Shown here in pieces: positions 1-7,914 of a DNA stretch of 64,000 bases (position 1 is the stretch's first letter; every line of letters begins with the position of its first letter). The notes under the pieces are model-generated. The model was not told where the DNA came from. It made no database searches and saw only the letters and a list, made by a program, of their open reading frames with translations. Position numbers and translations under genes: made by a program. This DNA comes from Desulfosporosinus metallidurans. Lineage in GTDB: Bacteria; Bacillota; Desulfitobacteriia; Desulfitobacteriales; Desulfitobacteriaceae. The stretch is from NCBI RefSeq assembly GCF_001936615.1, contig NZ_MLBF01000006.1, positions 1-64,000 on the forward strand. The letters run 5' to 3'.

Positions 1-163
1 ATTCATAGGTTTACTATTTTACACTATGACTATCATGTAATTCAAGTAAAGCTACACTCTAGTATGAACCTAATACGAAATAGTATGAATTTGTAAAGAT
101 CAACCAATACATCAGACTGTCGGATACATTGTATACCGGTATCTCGTTTGTGCAGGAACAGGT
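1..163. other. AT-rich stretch without a recognisable gene
   Basis: I see no open frame with a ribosome site and no RNA signature here. The stretch ends at the terminator of the rhodanese lipoprotein gene. It may be the 3' side of a feature lying outside the window. Confidence 0.5.
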
Positions 164-221
164 AGAAATAAAAATACCCTATAGAATAGACATTTAATAA
201 TTGTCTATTCTATAGGGTATT
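164..221 (-). terminator. Rho-independent terminator of the rhodanese gene
   Basis: A perfect 20-bp inverted repeat (173-192 with 202-221) has a 9-nt loop. Read on the minus strand it is followed by a T-rich run (172-164). It lies about 65 nt past the stop of the rhodanese lipoprotein gene. Confidence 0.8.
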
Positions 222-237
222 TAATAATATGTTTTTA

Positions 238-263
238 AGAGGGCTTTCCGATGAAAGCCCTCT
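238..263. repeat. GC-rich 11-bp hairpin between rhodanese stop and terminator
   Basis: Arms AGAGGGCTTTC and GAAAGCCCTCT (238-248, 253-263) enclose a 4-nt loop. Neither side has a clean T-run, so it looks like a 3'-end stabiliser or accessory hairpin rather than the terminator itself. Confidence 0.5.
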
Positions 264-285
264 CTACAGAGTTTAGGTATAGTTA

Positions 286-1248
286 TTATTGTTGAACTTC
301 TGTGGGGAAAAGTTTGGCCCAACCAACCTCATACCCTGATAGCAAGCTCTTGGCATTCACGCCAATGGTGTTCAATAACGCAACTGTTTGTCCTGCCGTT
401 ATACCCGAATAGCAATTCACAATAACCGTTTTTCCTTTGCCCTTTTCGATAATAGTATCGAGGTTTTTGGCAATTTCGGTTCCATAGGGATAATTAATAG
501 CACCTTTAATATGGCCTTTAGCAAAATCCTCTGGTTTTCGAATATCAACCAACATATAACTATCTGGACTACTTGCTAATTTATCATGGAGGATTTTACC
601 GTCTATGAAGTTGGAGTCTTCTGGCAGTTTGAAGAAATAATCTTTGACCACTTTATCAATCGTTTTATTTGGGCTATCGACTGCAGGTGAACTTGGCATG
701 TTCACGGCATCGGTCACAACGGGATATTTTGAACCCAGCCAACCTTTCACTGGATCTGGAGATCCCATTCCTCCTATAAGAGTGAGTGTTTTAATACCTG
801 CTATGTTTAAAGTTGAGGTGACTTGAGCCGCGCTTTGACCGCTATAGCAGATTACTACGACAGTCTTACCTTTTGCTGCCGCACGGATTTTGTCAAGGTT
901 GATCCCAATGTCTGTGCCAAATGGAACGTTTACCGCACCATTAATATGTCCTTTAGTATAATCCGTTGCTTTACGCACATCTAATACTAGGTAATTTGCA
1001 GGATTTTTTTCGAGTTCAGCTTTTAGTTTATCAGGCGCAATCAGATAGCTCCCTGAATCGGCTGCTGTATAGTAAAAGGTATTAATTGCGCCTTTAACAA
1101 CCTTGACCGGATCTTCAGCGGGTGTTGAGGATGTTGTTGGTAGAACTGTACTAGAAGTTGTTGGAGCAGCCTGCTGTCCACACCCACTCAGCAATAAACT
1201 CAGGACAAGAATCAATAGAATAGTATAATTAGTTTTTCTCTTTAACAT
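286..1248 (-). CDS. Exported lipoprotein with two rhodanese domains
   Basis: A 320-residue protein. A type II signal peptide with lipobox LLLSGC (Cys at about 23) predicts anchoring to the outer face of the membrane. A Ser/Thr-rich linker follows, then two rhodanese modules of about 110 residues. Each module has the DVRK/DIRK...GHI(N/K)GA(V/I)N pattern and a CYSG active-site loop (VVVICYSGQS; VIVNCYSGIT), so both keep the sulfur-carrying Cys. Rhodaneses move sulfane sulfur; an extracellular tandem form would handle polysulfide or thiosulfate outside the cell. The ATG is preceded by GGAGGA at 1257-1262. It is monocistronic, with a terminator downstream. Its exact sulfur donor is not known. Confidence 0.88.
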   Translation of the reverse strand: MLKRKTNYTILLILVLSLLLSGCGQQAAPTTSSTVLPTTSSTPAEDPVKVVKGAINTFYYTAADSGSYLIAPDKLKAELEKNPANYLVLDVRKATDYTKGHINGAVNVPFGTDIGINLDKIRAAAKGKTVVVICYSGQSAAQVTSTLNIAGIKTLTLIGGMGSPDPVKGWLGSKYPVVTDAVNMPSSPAVDSPNKTIDKVVKDYFFKLPEDSNFIDGKILHDKLASSPDSYMLVDIRKPEDFAKGHIKGAINYPYGTEIAKNLDTIIEKGKGKTVIVNCYSGITAGQTVALLNTIGVNAKSLLSGYEVGWAKLFPTEVQQ

Positions 1249-1444
1249 CTTTACTCTTCCTCCAATTATTCCCTACTATAAGTGAATAACCACCACTACC
1301 TACGAACGGCTTAGCACCCCCCTCCCCTCCAAACCATTAAAAACAGTATACACCGAACTACTATAAAATGTATACAAATTTTCCACACTTATCCATGATT
1401 AATCCCTATAGTGAGGTTGCTCTCCCTTTTTTTCCCACAGAAAT

Positions 1445-1484
1445 GCCCTCCCATAGTTAGATAATAATTCTACCATGAGAGGGC
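1445..1484. repeat. Imperfect GCCCTC/GAGGGC hairpin
   Basis: GCCCTC-CCATAG and CAT-GAGAGGGC pair around an AT-rich loop, followed on the plus strand by TCTTTATTG. It lies between the rhodanese gene and the small minus-strand ORF and could end transcription from the right. Only the fold is seen. Confidence 0.4.
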
Positions 1485-1533
1485 TCTTTATTGTTATGTC
1501 CGAGATACAGGTCTGCCAATAACAACTGAAGCA

Positions 1534-1701
1534 CTAATTTTTATGCAGCACAGTCTTTTCCCCATTCGGTCCCGTCAACCACTCATCCTGTTCCACTAAA
1601 TAAAAACCTGTAAACCCTCCCATATCTTCCATAGGAATGAGTATTGCTCCGGGGATCGGGATGTTTGGGGAATAAACAATTTCCAACACGGTGTCTTCCA
1701 A
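1534..1701 (-). CDS. Small conserved-looking hypothetical protein, 55 aa
   Basis: An open frame starts at TTG 1701, two bases past the stop of the ferritin-like gene upstream, and runs 55 codons to TAG. It contains IPIPGAILIPMEDMGG and VEQDEWLTGPNGEK and has a normal protein composition. There is no strong Shine-Dalgarno, so translation would depend on coupling to the preceding gene. The coding look and tight junction argue for a real second cistron. I do not recognise the family; a degraded 3' gene fragment is the alternative. Confidence 0.45.
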   Translation of the reverse strand: MEDTVLEIVYSPNIPIPGAILIPMEDMGGFTGFYLVEQDEWLTGPNGEKTVLHKN

Positions 1702-1703
1702 TC

Positions 1704-2189
1704 TTAATATTCTTCTCTTATACCGAATTCAGCAGATTCTACCCATTCTTCTGAGCGGTTAATGAGTGAAATTAACAGATCAATTATTGCGTAATGATCT
1801 TCTTCTTGTTTTATCAAGTATTCAAATAACCTTTTCGATTCATCATCTATTGCTTCGGATAAGTATTTTCGATAAAGAGTGATACTTTCTATTTCATTTT
1901 CTAAAGCCAGTCTATACACATCTAGTTGATTAGGTATTTGTTTAATTCCACTCTTAATAGCCCCAATGTCACTAAATACATTTTTAGCTTCCGATAGCGT
2001 TTCATTTTGTTTTAAATCATAGGATAGCTTATTAGCTTTATTTTGTAAAATTTTGGCATGCATAGTTTCATCTTTAGCCAACATACGAAAGACTGTGCTT
2101 AATCTATTGTCTTTATTGATTTCAGCCTGTTCAGTGTAATATTTTTCCCCTTCAAGTTCCATTTTCATTGCAAATTCTAAAATATTCAT
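1704..2189 (-). CDS. Ferritin-like / rubrerythrin-type di-iron protein
   Basis: A 161-residue protein. The ATG at 2189 is chosen because GGGAGGT sits just upstream, inside the longer TTG-started frame. The two halves each carry a ferritin-like metal-binding helix pair: ELEGEKYYTEQAE with KDETMHAKIL, and ALENEIESITLYRKY with KQEEDHYAII. Together they supply the Glu and ExxH ligands of a di-iron site in a four-helix bundle. There is no C-terminal rubredoxin domain. Such proteins reduce peroxide or store iron in anaerobes. A 55-codon ORF follows two bases after the stop. Confidence 0.85.
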   Translation of the reverse strand: MNILEFAMKMELEGEKYYTEQAEINKDNRLSTVFRMLAKDETMHAKILQNKANKLSYDLKQNETLSEAKNVFSDIGAIKSGIKQIPNQLDVYRLALENEIESITLYRKYLSEAIDDESKRLFEYLIKQEEDHYAIIDLLISLINRSEEWVESAEFGIREEY

Positions 2190-2262
2190 ATACTTACCTC
2201 CCAATCAAGATATTAAAAGATACCTGCATCGACACTTTGAAATGCTTTCCTAATCAAAAGAT

Positions 2263-5118
2263 CTACACCCTTGCTTTTGTGCACTTGTCCACCAAGTAAA
2301 CAATTGACTGATAGCTAATACCGCTATGAAGGGAAAGTCCAATTTCACACGTTCGACTGTTTGAGTACCCTGCTTGGCAGTCCTTTGGTAGAGCATCCTT
2401 GAGCGTTTCTAAGGCTGAACGGTTTAATTCAGGAACTGTAAATCCACGGTCCCCTGCAAAACCACAACAGTGCACATCCATTGGCATAACGACGTTTTCT
2501 GCGCACGCTTGAGCTACAGCGTAAAACTTATCTTTTAAGTTCATTTTAGTTGAGCTACAGGTTACATGAACTGCGATCGTTTCCTGTATTTGATTGAATG
2601 TAAGTCGATTTAGTAGAAAGTCGTGAATAAATTCAACGGGTTCATAGAGTGTTATGGAGTGCATCACCCGCTTCATCCGATATAAACACGGGCTTGTATC
2701 ACACAAAATCGGGTACTTGCCTCCTTCACTTGCAGCGAACAAAACCTTCTCAAGCTCAGAACTCTTTCTGTCTGCTGTCTCGAAAAATCCCTTGCTTTCC
2801 CAGGGCATACCACAACAAAGCTCACTCATCTTTGGCGGCATAATCACTTCATAACCTGCCTTTGCCAAAACAGAAAGCACTGCGTCACTTAAGGCCCTCT
2901 GATCTCGATCATTTTTTGCTGCACCCATCGAACGGCTGATACAACTTGGGAAATAGACGACTTTCAAAGGAGATGAACCATTATCTTGCTTGTGAGCCGG
3001 AACTCTCCCGCCTTTTGGCATCCATGGGTTCCATAGAGGAATAGCGTTTCTTGTAATTTTTCTGGCCCCTTGTGTTAGACCTTCCATCACCGTCGTGCCT
3101 AAAATACCATGTACTCCATCGACCGTTCCCAATCCAAAGCGCATGATCCCCGTCACGCCGGTCATATGATTCGCCAAACTCTCTGCAATCCAACGGCTAG
3201 TAGGCGTTACCGATTGTGAACGCAAGAATTTTACATAATCTCCTGTGTTTATTCCCAAAGGACAGGTAGTAGCGCATAATCCATCGACGGCACAAGTTTT
3301 ATTACCTGGATAATCAAAATCTTTTTCTAGACGGGATAAGCGTTCTGGCTCTTGCCCCGTTCGTCGCAACTCTTGAATTTCTCGTTGAATCACAATCCGT
3401 TGTCGTGGAGTTAACGTGAGATTTTTTGATGTACAAATAGCTTGGCAAAAACCGCAGTTCGTACAGGTATCAATAATTTTGTGAGCCTGAGGCATATTCT
3501 TTAAGTTTTCTAAGTAAACATGAGGATTGTCGTTGATGATGACTCCCGGATTAAGGAGGTTTTCCGGATCGAACGTAGCCTTAAGACGTTTCATTAAAAC
3601 ATAAGCTTTTTTCCCCCATTCCAGTTCAACGAAGGGCGCCATATTGCGGCCTGTTCCATGCTCTGCTTTCAAGGACCCGCCAAAGCGTCTCACTACCAGA
3701 TCACTTACATCCTGCATCAACCCTTCGTAACGCGGTAAATCCTCAGGACGACCAAAGTCTTGGGTAAAAACAAAATGAAGATTCCCATCTAGGGCATGCC
3801 CGTATATGATAGCATCAACATAGGTATATTTGTCCAAGATTTCTCTAAGTGCTAAAGTCGCTTCGGCTAAATTTTCTTTAGGAAAAGCCACATCTTCTAT
3901 GACCACTCCTGTTCCTAAGCCTCTTATCGCCCCTACTGCCGGAAAAATCCCTTTACGAATGTTCCATAGGTTCTCGTACTCTGCTTTCACCGCGGTAAAA
4001 CTCATGGGCAGTACGGTTGGGATTTCTTTAAGAAGCTCTTCCACGCGCATAATTCTTTGTTCCAGCGATTCTGGATCCACACCCCGAACCTCGACAAGCA
4101 GCGCAGTGGCGGTTGAAGAAAGGGTTTTTAGATATTCAGGCATGCCGGGTTTTTCTTCCATGGTCTTTAACGAGATTCTGTCCATTAATTCAGCAGCAGA
4201 AACTGTTTCCCTATCTAATTTCTGAACTGCTAAGCAAGCCTGTTCCATATTTGAATAGATAATCAACGCTGAAGCCTTATGCGCATGCTCGATCACTGTA
4301 TGATAAGTAATCTCTGACATAAAGCCCAAAGTTCCCTCGGACCCAATCATAAGGTGTTTAATAATGTTGATAGGGTCGTCAAAATCCACAAAGGCATTGA
4401 GGCTATATCCTGTTGTATTCTTAATTTTATATTTATGGCGTATCAAAGCTGCCAACTCTGGATCAGCCACGATCTCATCTCTGATTTCCTGAATCTTATT
4501 GACCCACTCGGAATGAGTGTTGACAAAATCCGAGCAAGACGCCGGGTTCCCTGTATCCAGCAACGTTCCATCACCAAAGATGATTTTCATTTCAGCAACG
4601 GTTTGATAACTGTTATCGGCGGTTCCGCAGCACATGCCACTGGCATTATTGGCGGCTATTCCCCCGATCATGGCGTGATCTATGGATGCTGGGTCTGGTC
4701 CTATTTTTCGAGCATATCCTGTCAAAAAACGATTTGCCTCAGCCCCAATAATTCCTGGTTCTAAGGCTATCTTTTCTCCGCTATCCAGAATCGAATAACT
4801 TCGCCACGCCCCTTGTAATACAATAAGGACAGAGTCCGTCACAGCTTGTCCTGAAAGGCTTGTCCCAGCCGTTCGAAAGGTTACAGGAACTTTAAAGTCT
4901 TGGGAAGCTTTTAAAATTCGCGTTATCTCCTCAGGGGTGCGAGCCTTTAGAATAATTTTGGGGATCAAGCGATAAAAGCTGGCATCGATCCCATAGGCCA
5001 ATGTGTGCAAAGGGTCACAAAAGCGACGATTGACCGGGATAAAGTGAACTACTCGTTCCCAAAAGGCTTGAAACGATTTCGGTAATCTCGCTACGTCTTC
5101 TAAAAGAACTTGGCTCAA
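2263..5118 (-). CDS. FAD-linked D-lactate/glycolate-type dehydrogenase fused to Fe-S/CCG domain
   Basis: A 951-residue fusion of GlcD-like and GlcF-like parts. An N-terminal FAD-binding PCMH domain (RTAGTSLSGQ near residue 82) and FAD-oxidase C domain (to about 530) are followed by two 4Fe-4S motifs (CTNCGFCQAIC; CAVDGLCATTC...CP). A C-terminal pair of CCG motifs follows (ELCCGMPWES; VHCCGFAGD). This layout is typical of anaerobic quinone- or cytochrome-linked D-lactate dehydrogenases of sulfate reducers and Peptococcaceae, which oxidise D-2-hydroxyacids at the membrane. The start is TTG with a GAGGGGAG ribosome site 8-10 nt upstream. It stands alone; a palindrome lies about 80 nt upstream. 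Glycolate or another 2-hydroxyacid is an alternative substrate. Confidence 0.85.
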   Translation of the reverse strand: MSQVLLEDVARLPKSFQAFWERVVHFIPVNRRFCDPLHTLAYGIDASFYRLIPKIILKARTPEEITRILKASQDFKVPVTFRTAGTSLSGQAVTDSVLIVLQGAWRSYSILDSGEKIALEPGIIGAEANRFLTGYARKIGPDPASIDHAMIGGIAANNASGMCCGTADNSYQTVAEMKIIFGDGTLLDTGNPASCSDFVNTHSEWVNKIQEIRDEIVADPELAALIRHKYKIKNTTGYSLNAFVDFDDPINIIKHLMIGSEGTLGFMSEITYHTVIEHAHKASALIIYSNMEQACLAVQKLDRETVSAAELMDRISLKTMEEKPGMPEYLKTLSSTATALLVEVRGVDPESLEQRIMRVEELLKEIPTVLPMSFTAVKAEYENLWNIRKGIFPAVGAIRGLGTGVVIEDVAFPKENLAEATLALREILDKYTYVDAIIYGHALDGNLHFVFTQDFGRPEDLPRYEGLMQDVSDLVVRRFGGSLKAEHGTGRNMAPFVELEWGKKAYVLMKRLKATFDPENLLNPGVIINDNPHVYLENLKNMPQAHKIIDTCTNCGFCQAICTSKNLTLTPRQRIVIQREIQELRRTGQEPERLSRLEKDFDYPGNKTCAVDGLCATTCPLGINTGDYVKFLRSQSVTPTSRWIAESLANHMTGVTGIMRFGLGTVDGVHGILGTTVMEGLTQGARKITRNAIPLWNPWMPKGGRVPAHKQDNGSSPLKVVYFPSCISRSMGAAKNDRDQRALSDAVLSVLAKAGYEVIMPPKMSELCCGMPWESKGFFETADRKSSELEKVLFAASEGGKYPILCDTSPCLYRMKRVMHSITLYEPVEFIHDFLLNRLTFNQIQETIAVHVTCSSTKMNLKDKFYAVAQACAENVVMPMDVHCCGFAGDRGFTVPELNRSALETLKDALPKDCQAGYSNSRTCEIGLSLHSGISYQSIVYLVDKCTKARV

Positions 5119-5550
5119 TCAAAATCTCCCCTCTCTATTCTAGATGGGTCAACTTACTATTCATTCCACGTTTGTAAGATTTTTACGAGATGGTGATAGG
5201 CAGGACATTATAATCCTGCCTATTCCTATCTAAGGTATGGGACTACGAGCAGCTTTGCAAAGACAATGTATGTACAGGGAGCCAGCTCAGCCCTAAACAC
5301 TTGGTTCTAAGATTATTATTCTCCAATATTCGCGAATATCCTTCTTGAAGAAATTATTTTTTTATAATTACTTTTGTTTAAAGATACTAAACTACTCCCA
5401 AGACCTTTTGGGACTCTTTTCAAAACTGTAATACCTATTTCACACTACTTTAGCGACTCAACTAATCGTTCAAGTACCGCCGTTACGAAGATGTTTCAAG
5501 ATCTTGCTCTCTAAGATATAATATCTTTAAAACAAATGATGAGGAGAATC
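5119..5550. other. Divergent intergenic region between lactate dehydrogenase and plsC
   Basis: About 430 nt that must hold promoters for both flanking genes. Apart from the palindrome at 5196-5223 I see no ORF with a ribosome site, no RNA motif and no clear -35/-10 pair. Confidence 0.5.
5196..5223. promoter_or_regulatory. Perfect palindrome upstream of lactate dehydrogenase
   Basis: ATAGGCAGGA (5196-5205) and TCCTGCCTAT (5214-5223) form a perfect 10-bp dyad with an 8-nt spacer and no T-run on either side. That suits an operator better than a terminator. It lies 78-105 nt upstream of the start codon. The binding protein is unknown. Confidence 0.45.
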
Positions 5551-6270
5551 ATGATGATCCGAACAATTCTTTGGTTTGTCTACTTTTGGCTATACCTAAT
5601 TGCCATCGAACCCGCTCTTCTAAAAGTTAACCGCCTGACCAAGGAGGGAAAAATCGCCGAACGTGATCAGCTCACAGCACAAGTTGCCAAAAAATGGGCT
5701 CAGTCTCTCGTAAGGTTTGCGGGAGTTACGGTTGAGATCACTGGAGAAGAGAAGATCCCATCAGGCCCAGTCCTCTTTGTGAGTAATCACCAGGGGAATT
5801 TTGATATTCCAATTCTCTTGGGTTATATTAACAAACCAAAGGCCTTCATTGCCAAAATCGAACTGCTCAAGATGCCTCTCATTCGCACTTGGATGACTCA
5901 TATGAAATGTGTTTTTATGGACCGCTCCGATATCAGGCAGTCTCTCAAAGTAATTAACCAGGCCGCAGAGCATCTAAAGGAAGGTTATTCTATGGTCATC
6001 TTCCCTGAAGGCACGCGGAGCAAAGGTGAGTTTCTCGGAGAATTTAAACCCGGAAGTTTGAAGTTGGGATTGAAGGCCGGGGTTCCCATCGTTCCGATTA
6101 CAATCCGTGGGTCTTATAAGATCATGGAACAAAACGGATTTATAATTAAACCAGCTCTTGTGGAGATCACAATTTCCGACCCCATCTTAACGGACGGACT
6201 CACTAAGGACAAAGGCACGGAATTACCTGAAAAAGTCCGGCAAATTATTGAACAAGGATTGAAGCACTAG
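5551..6270 (+). CDS. plsC: 1-acyl-sn-glycerol-3-phosphate acyltransferase (PlsC family)
   Basis: A 239-residue membrane-associated acyltransferase of phospholipid synthesis that acylates lysophosphatidic acid to phosphatidic acid. It has an N-terminal hydrophobic segment, the catalytic NHxxxxD motif (NHQGNFD, about residue 80), and the glycerol-phosphate site FPEGTRSKG (about 153). The ATG at 5551 is preferred over 5536 because GAGGAG at 5541-5546 is then well placed. It is transcribed alone. The length matches the family. Confidence 0.92.
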   Translation: MMIRTILWFVYFWLYLIAIEPALLKVNRLTKEGKIAERDQLTAQVAKKWAQSLVRFAGVTVEITGEEKIPSGPVLFVSNHQGNFDIPILLGYINKPKAFIAKIELLKMPLIRTWMTHMKCVFMDRSDIRQSLKVINQAAEHLKEGYSMVIFPEGTRSKGEFLGEFKPGSLKLGLKAGVPIVPITIRGSYKIMEQNGFIIKPALVEITISDPILTDGLTKDKGTELPEKVRQIIEQGLKH

Positions 6271-6359
6271 ATACTTGCAGATCTCTTTGAATCCACGATC
6301 CACTTCGTCTGTCAGCACTGACCGCTGACATCTAAAATGAATTCACTATATTAACATAC

Positions 6360-6389
6360 TTGACGGAAGTAACAAATATATAGTATTAT
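6360..6389 (+). promoter_or_regulatory. Predicted sigma-A promoter of the pirin gene
   Basis: TTGACG at 6360-6365 and TATTAT at 6384-6389 are separated by 18 nt, directly upstream of a long inverted repeat and the pirin gene. Confidence 0.6.
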
Positions 6390-6394
6390 ACTTA

Positions 6395-6447
6395 CATAAG
6401 GTAAGTAGGTATTTGATTTTATCATACCTTTACCGACTTACCTTATG
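6395..6447. promoter_or_regulatory. Long interrupted palindrome, likely operator of the pirin-DUF1858 operon
   Basis: CATAAGGTAAGT (6395-6406) is the exact complement of ACTTACCTTATG (6436-6447). AGGTAT (6407-6412) also pairs with ATACCT (6424-6429). The dyad begins just after the predicted -10 box, so it overlaps the start of the transcript and could be a repressor site or a 5'-UTR hairpin. No T-run follows. The regulator is not identified. Confidence 0.55.
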
Positions 6448-6494
6448 ACTAGAACAACGATTTACAAAAAACTGAGCAGATTGAGGTGTGTGAG

Positions 6495-7307
6495 ATGATC
6501 AAACTTATTAAAGGGCAACGAGTGAGTGATGGGGCTGGTGTCAAGCTGAATCGTGTTATCGGGACTCAAACTTTAGACCATGCCGATCCATTCTTTCTCT
6601 TAGACGAATTCAGAAGCGACAACAAGGACGATTACATCGCCGGCTTTCCGATGCATCCGCATCGAGGGATAGAGACGATTACGTATATGATCGAAGGTCA
6701 ATTTGTTCATCGCGACTCTAAGGGAAATGAAGGGGATTTAAAGGCGGGAGAGGTTCAATGGATGACTGCTGGCCGTGGAATCTTGCACGAGGAAATGCCG
6801 GCCATGACCGATGGTCATTTGTGGGGCTATCAGTTATGGATTAATCTTCCTGCTAAAATCAAAATGATTGAACCAAAATACAGGCATATTAAAAACGAGG
6901 ATATGCCGCTTGTTAAAAAACTGGGTGTTGAAGTCAAAATAATTTCTGGAGTCTTTGATCATCAAGAAGGGCCCGTACAATCCTTCTATCCGATTACGTA
7001 TATGGATGTAAGATTGGAGCACGGTATTTTTGAAACTGCAACAAAGGGAACTAATCTTATCTACGTCCATAGCGGAAAGGTCACTGTTCAAGCAGGAGCT
7101 GAGCAGCTCGAAGCCGAAGCTGGAAACCTAATTTTGGTTGAAAACGTTGATAGCCTCAATGTTAAAGGAGATCAGGGTGGCTTCTTATTCCTCAGTGGAG
7201 AGCCTATAGGTGAGCCAATTGCCCGCTACGGCCCTTTCGTCATGAATACCAATGAAGAAATTCAGAAAGCCATCCAAGATTTTAACGACGGTGTTCTCGA
7301 TAATTAA
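6495..7307 (+). CDS. Pirin family cupin protein
   Basis: A 270-residue bicupin. The N-terminal cupin carries the pirin metal-binding residues in HPHRGIETITY, a later His (FVHRDS) and GILHEEMP. Metal-dependent pirins include quercetinases and redox-sensitive regulators, so the substrate cannot be read from sequence. The ATG at 6495 follows GAGGTG with 6 nt spacing; a longer GTG frame lacks that spacing. The DUF1858 gene follows 27 nt later with its own ribosome site, and a strong terminator lies after both, so the two form an operon behind the palindrome at 6395-6447. Confidence 0.88.
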   Translation: MIKLIKGQRVSDGAGVKLNRVIGTQTLDHADPFFLLDEFRSDNKDDYIAGFPMHPHRGIETITYMIEGQFVHRDSKGNEGDLKAGEVQWMTAGRGILHEEMPAMTDGHLWGYQLWINLPAKIKMIEPKYRHIKNEDMPLVKKLGVEVKIISGVFDHQEGPVQSFYPITYMDVRLEHGIFETATKGTNLIYVHSGKVTVQAGAEQLEAEAGNLILVENVDSLNVKGDQGGFLFLSGEPIGEPIARYGPFVMNTNEEIQKAIQDFNDGVLDN

Positions 7308-7334
7308 TAATAAATTAGAGGAGTTGATTGACCC

Positions 7335-7532
7335 ATGATTACTGGAGATATGTCGATCACTGAGATTGTGGAAAAATATCCGAAAACGGCAGATGTACTT
7401 CTAAGTTACGGCATGCATTGTTTCGGTTGTATGGCTGCTCGCTACGAAAACGTGGAACAAGGCGCATTAGCACACGGTATTGATGTTCCACGTTTGCTCA
7501 AAGACCTAAATTCCGCAACAGTAACAAACTAA
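7335..7532 (+). CDS. DUF1858 domain protein
   Basis: A 65-residue protein covering the whole DUF1858 module. It begins MSITEIVEKYPKTADVLLSYG and has the conserved HCFGCMAA pair of cysteines (about residues 33-38). The module resembles the N-terminal domain of ScdA/RIC iron-sulfur-repair proteins and is often found near redox enzymes, so a role in Fe-S or nitrosative stress is inferred. It is the second gene of the pirin operon, with GAGGAG upstream, and is followed by a 20-bp terminator stem. Confidence 0.85.
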   Translation: MITGDMSITEIVEKYPKTADVLLSYGMHCFGCMAARYENVEQGALAHGIDVPRLLKDLNSATVTN

Positions 7533-7547
7533 GACGAAACGAAAACC

Positions 7548-7600
7548 AGCAGACTCCCTAGGCTAGAATGATCTAGTCTAGGGAGTCTGCTATTCTTTTG
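7548..7600 (+). terminator. Terminator of the pirin-DUF1858 operon
   Basis: Arms 7548-7567 and 7572-7591 form a 20-bp stem with one G-U pair and an ATGA loop, followed by ATTCTTTTG. Confidence 0.9.
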
Positions 7601-7642
7601 TTTCCGTGGACGGCTCCTTTAGAGACCCGAATCCGTAATTGT

Positions 7643-7852
7643 TCAGTGGCGATGGTTAAAGCTAAAGCTCTCTTTCGCTTTAACCATCGCCACAACGACT
7701 TCGTTCACGGGAACTGGGACCCCCGATTCATGGGCAAGTTTTACGACCGCGCCGTTTAAGGTCTCGATTTCCGTCCTGCGACCGCTCTGAATATCTTGAA
7801 GCATCGAGGCATGGTGTGCGGACGTTGGTGGAATTAAGTAGCTATAGAATAA
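7643..7852 (-). pseudogene. 3' remnant of ketopantoate reductase (panE)
   Basis: The minus strand reads about 69 codons, ending in TGA at 7643. They match the C-terminal domain of 2-dehydropantoate 2-reductase: SMLQDIQSGRRTEIETLNGA, then VKLAHESGVPVPVNEVVVAM. That is the signature substrate-binding helix region. In this frame a stop lies at 7853-7855 and no start codon with a ribosome site is present, so the N-terminal two thirds, including the NADPH fold, are missing. It lies just downstream of citrate synthase. I read it as a decayed gene rather than a short functional protein. Confidence 0.7.
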
Positions 7853-7914
7853 TCAGGACCAACATGTGTTATGGTAGCCGATTTTTGTGGATATTTGAAA
7901 ATATATTGTTTTCC

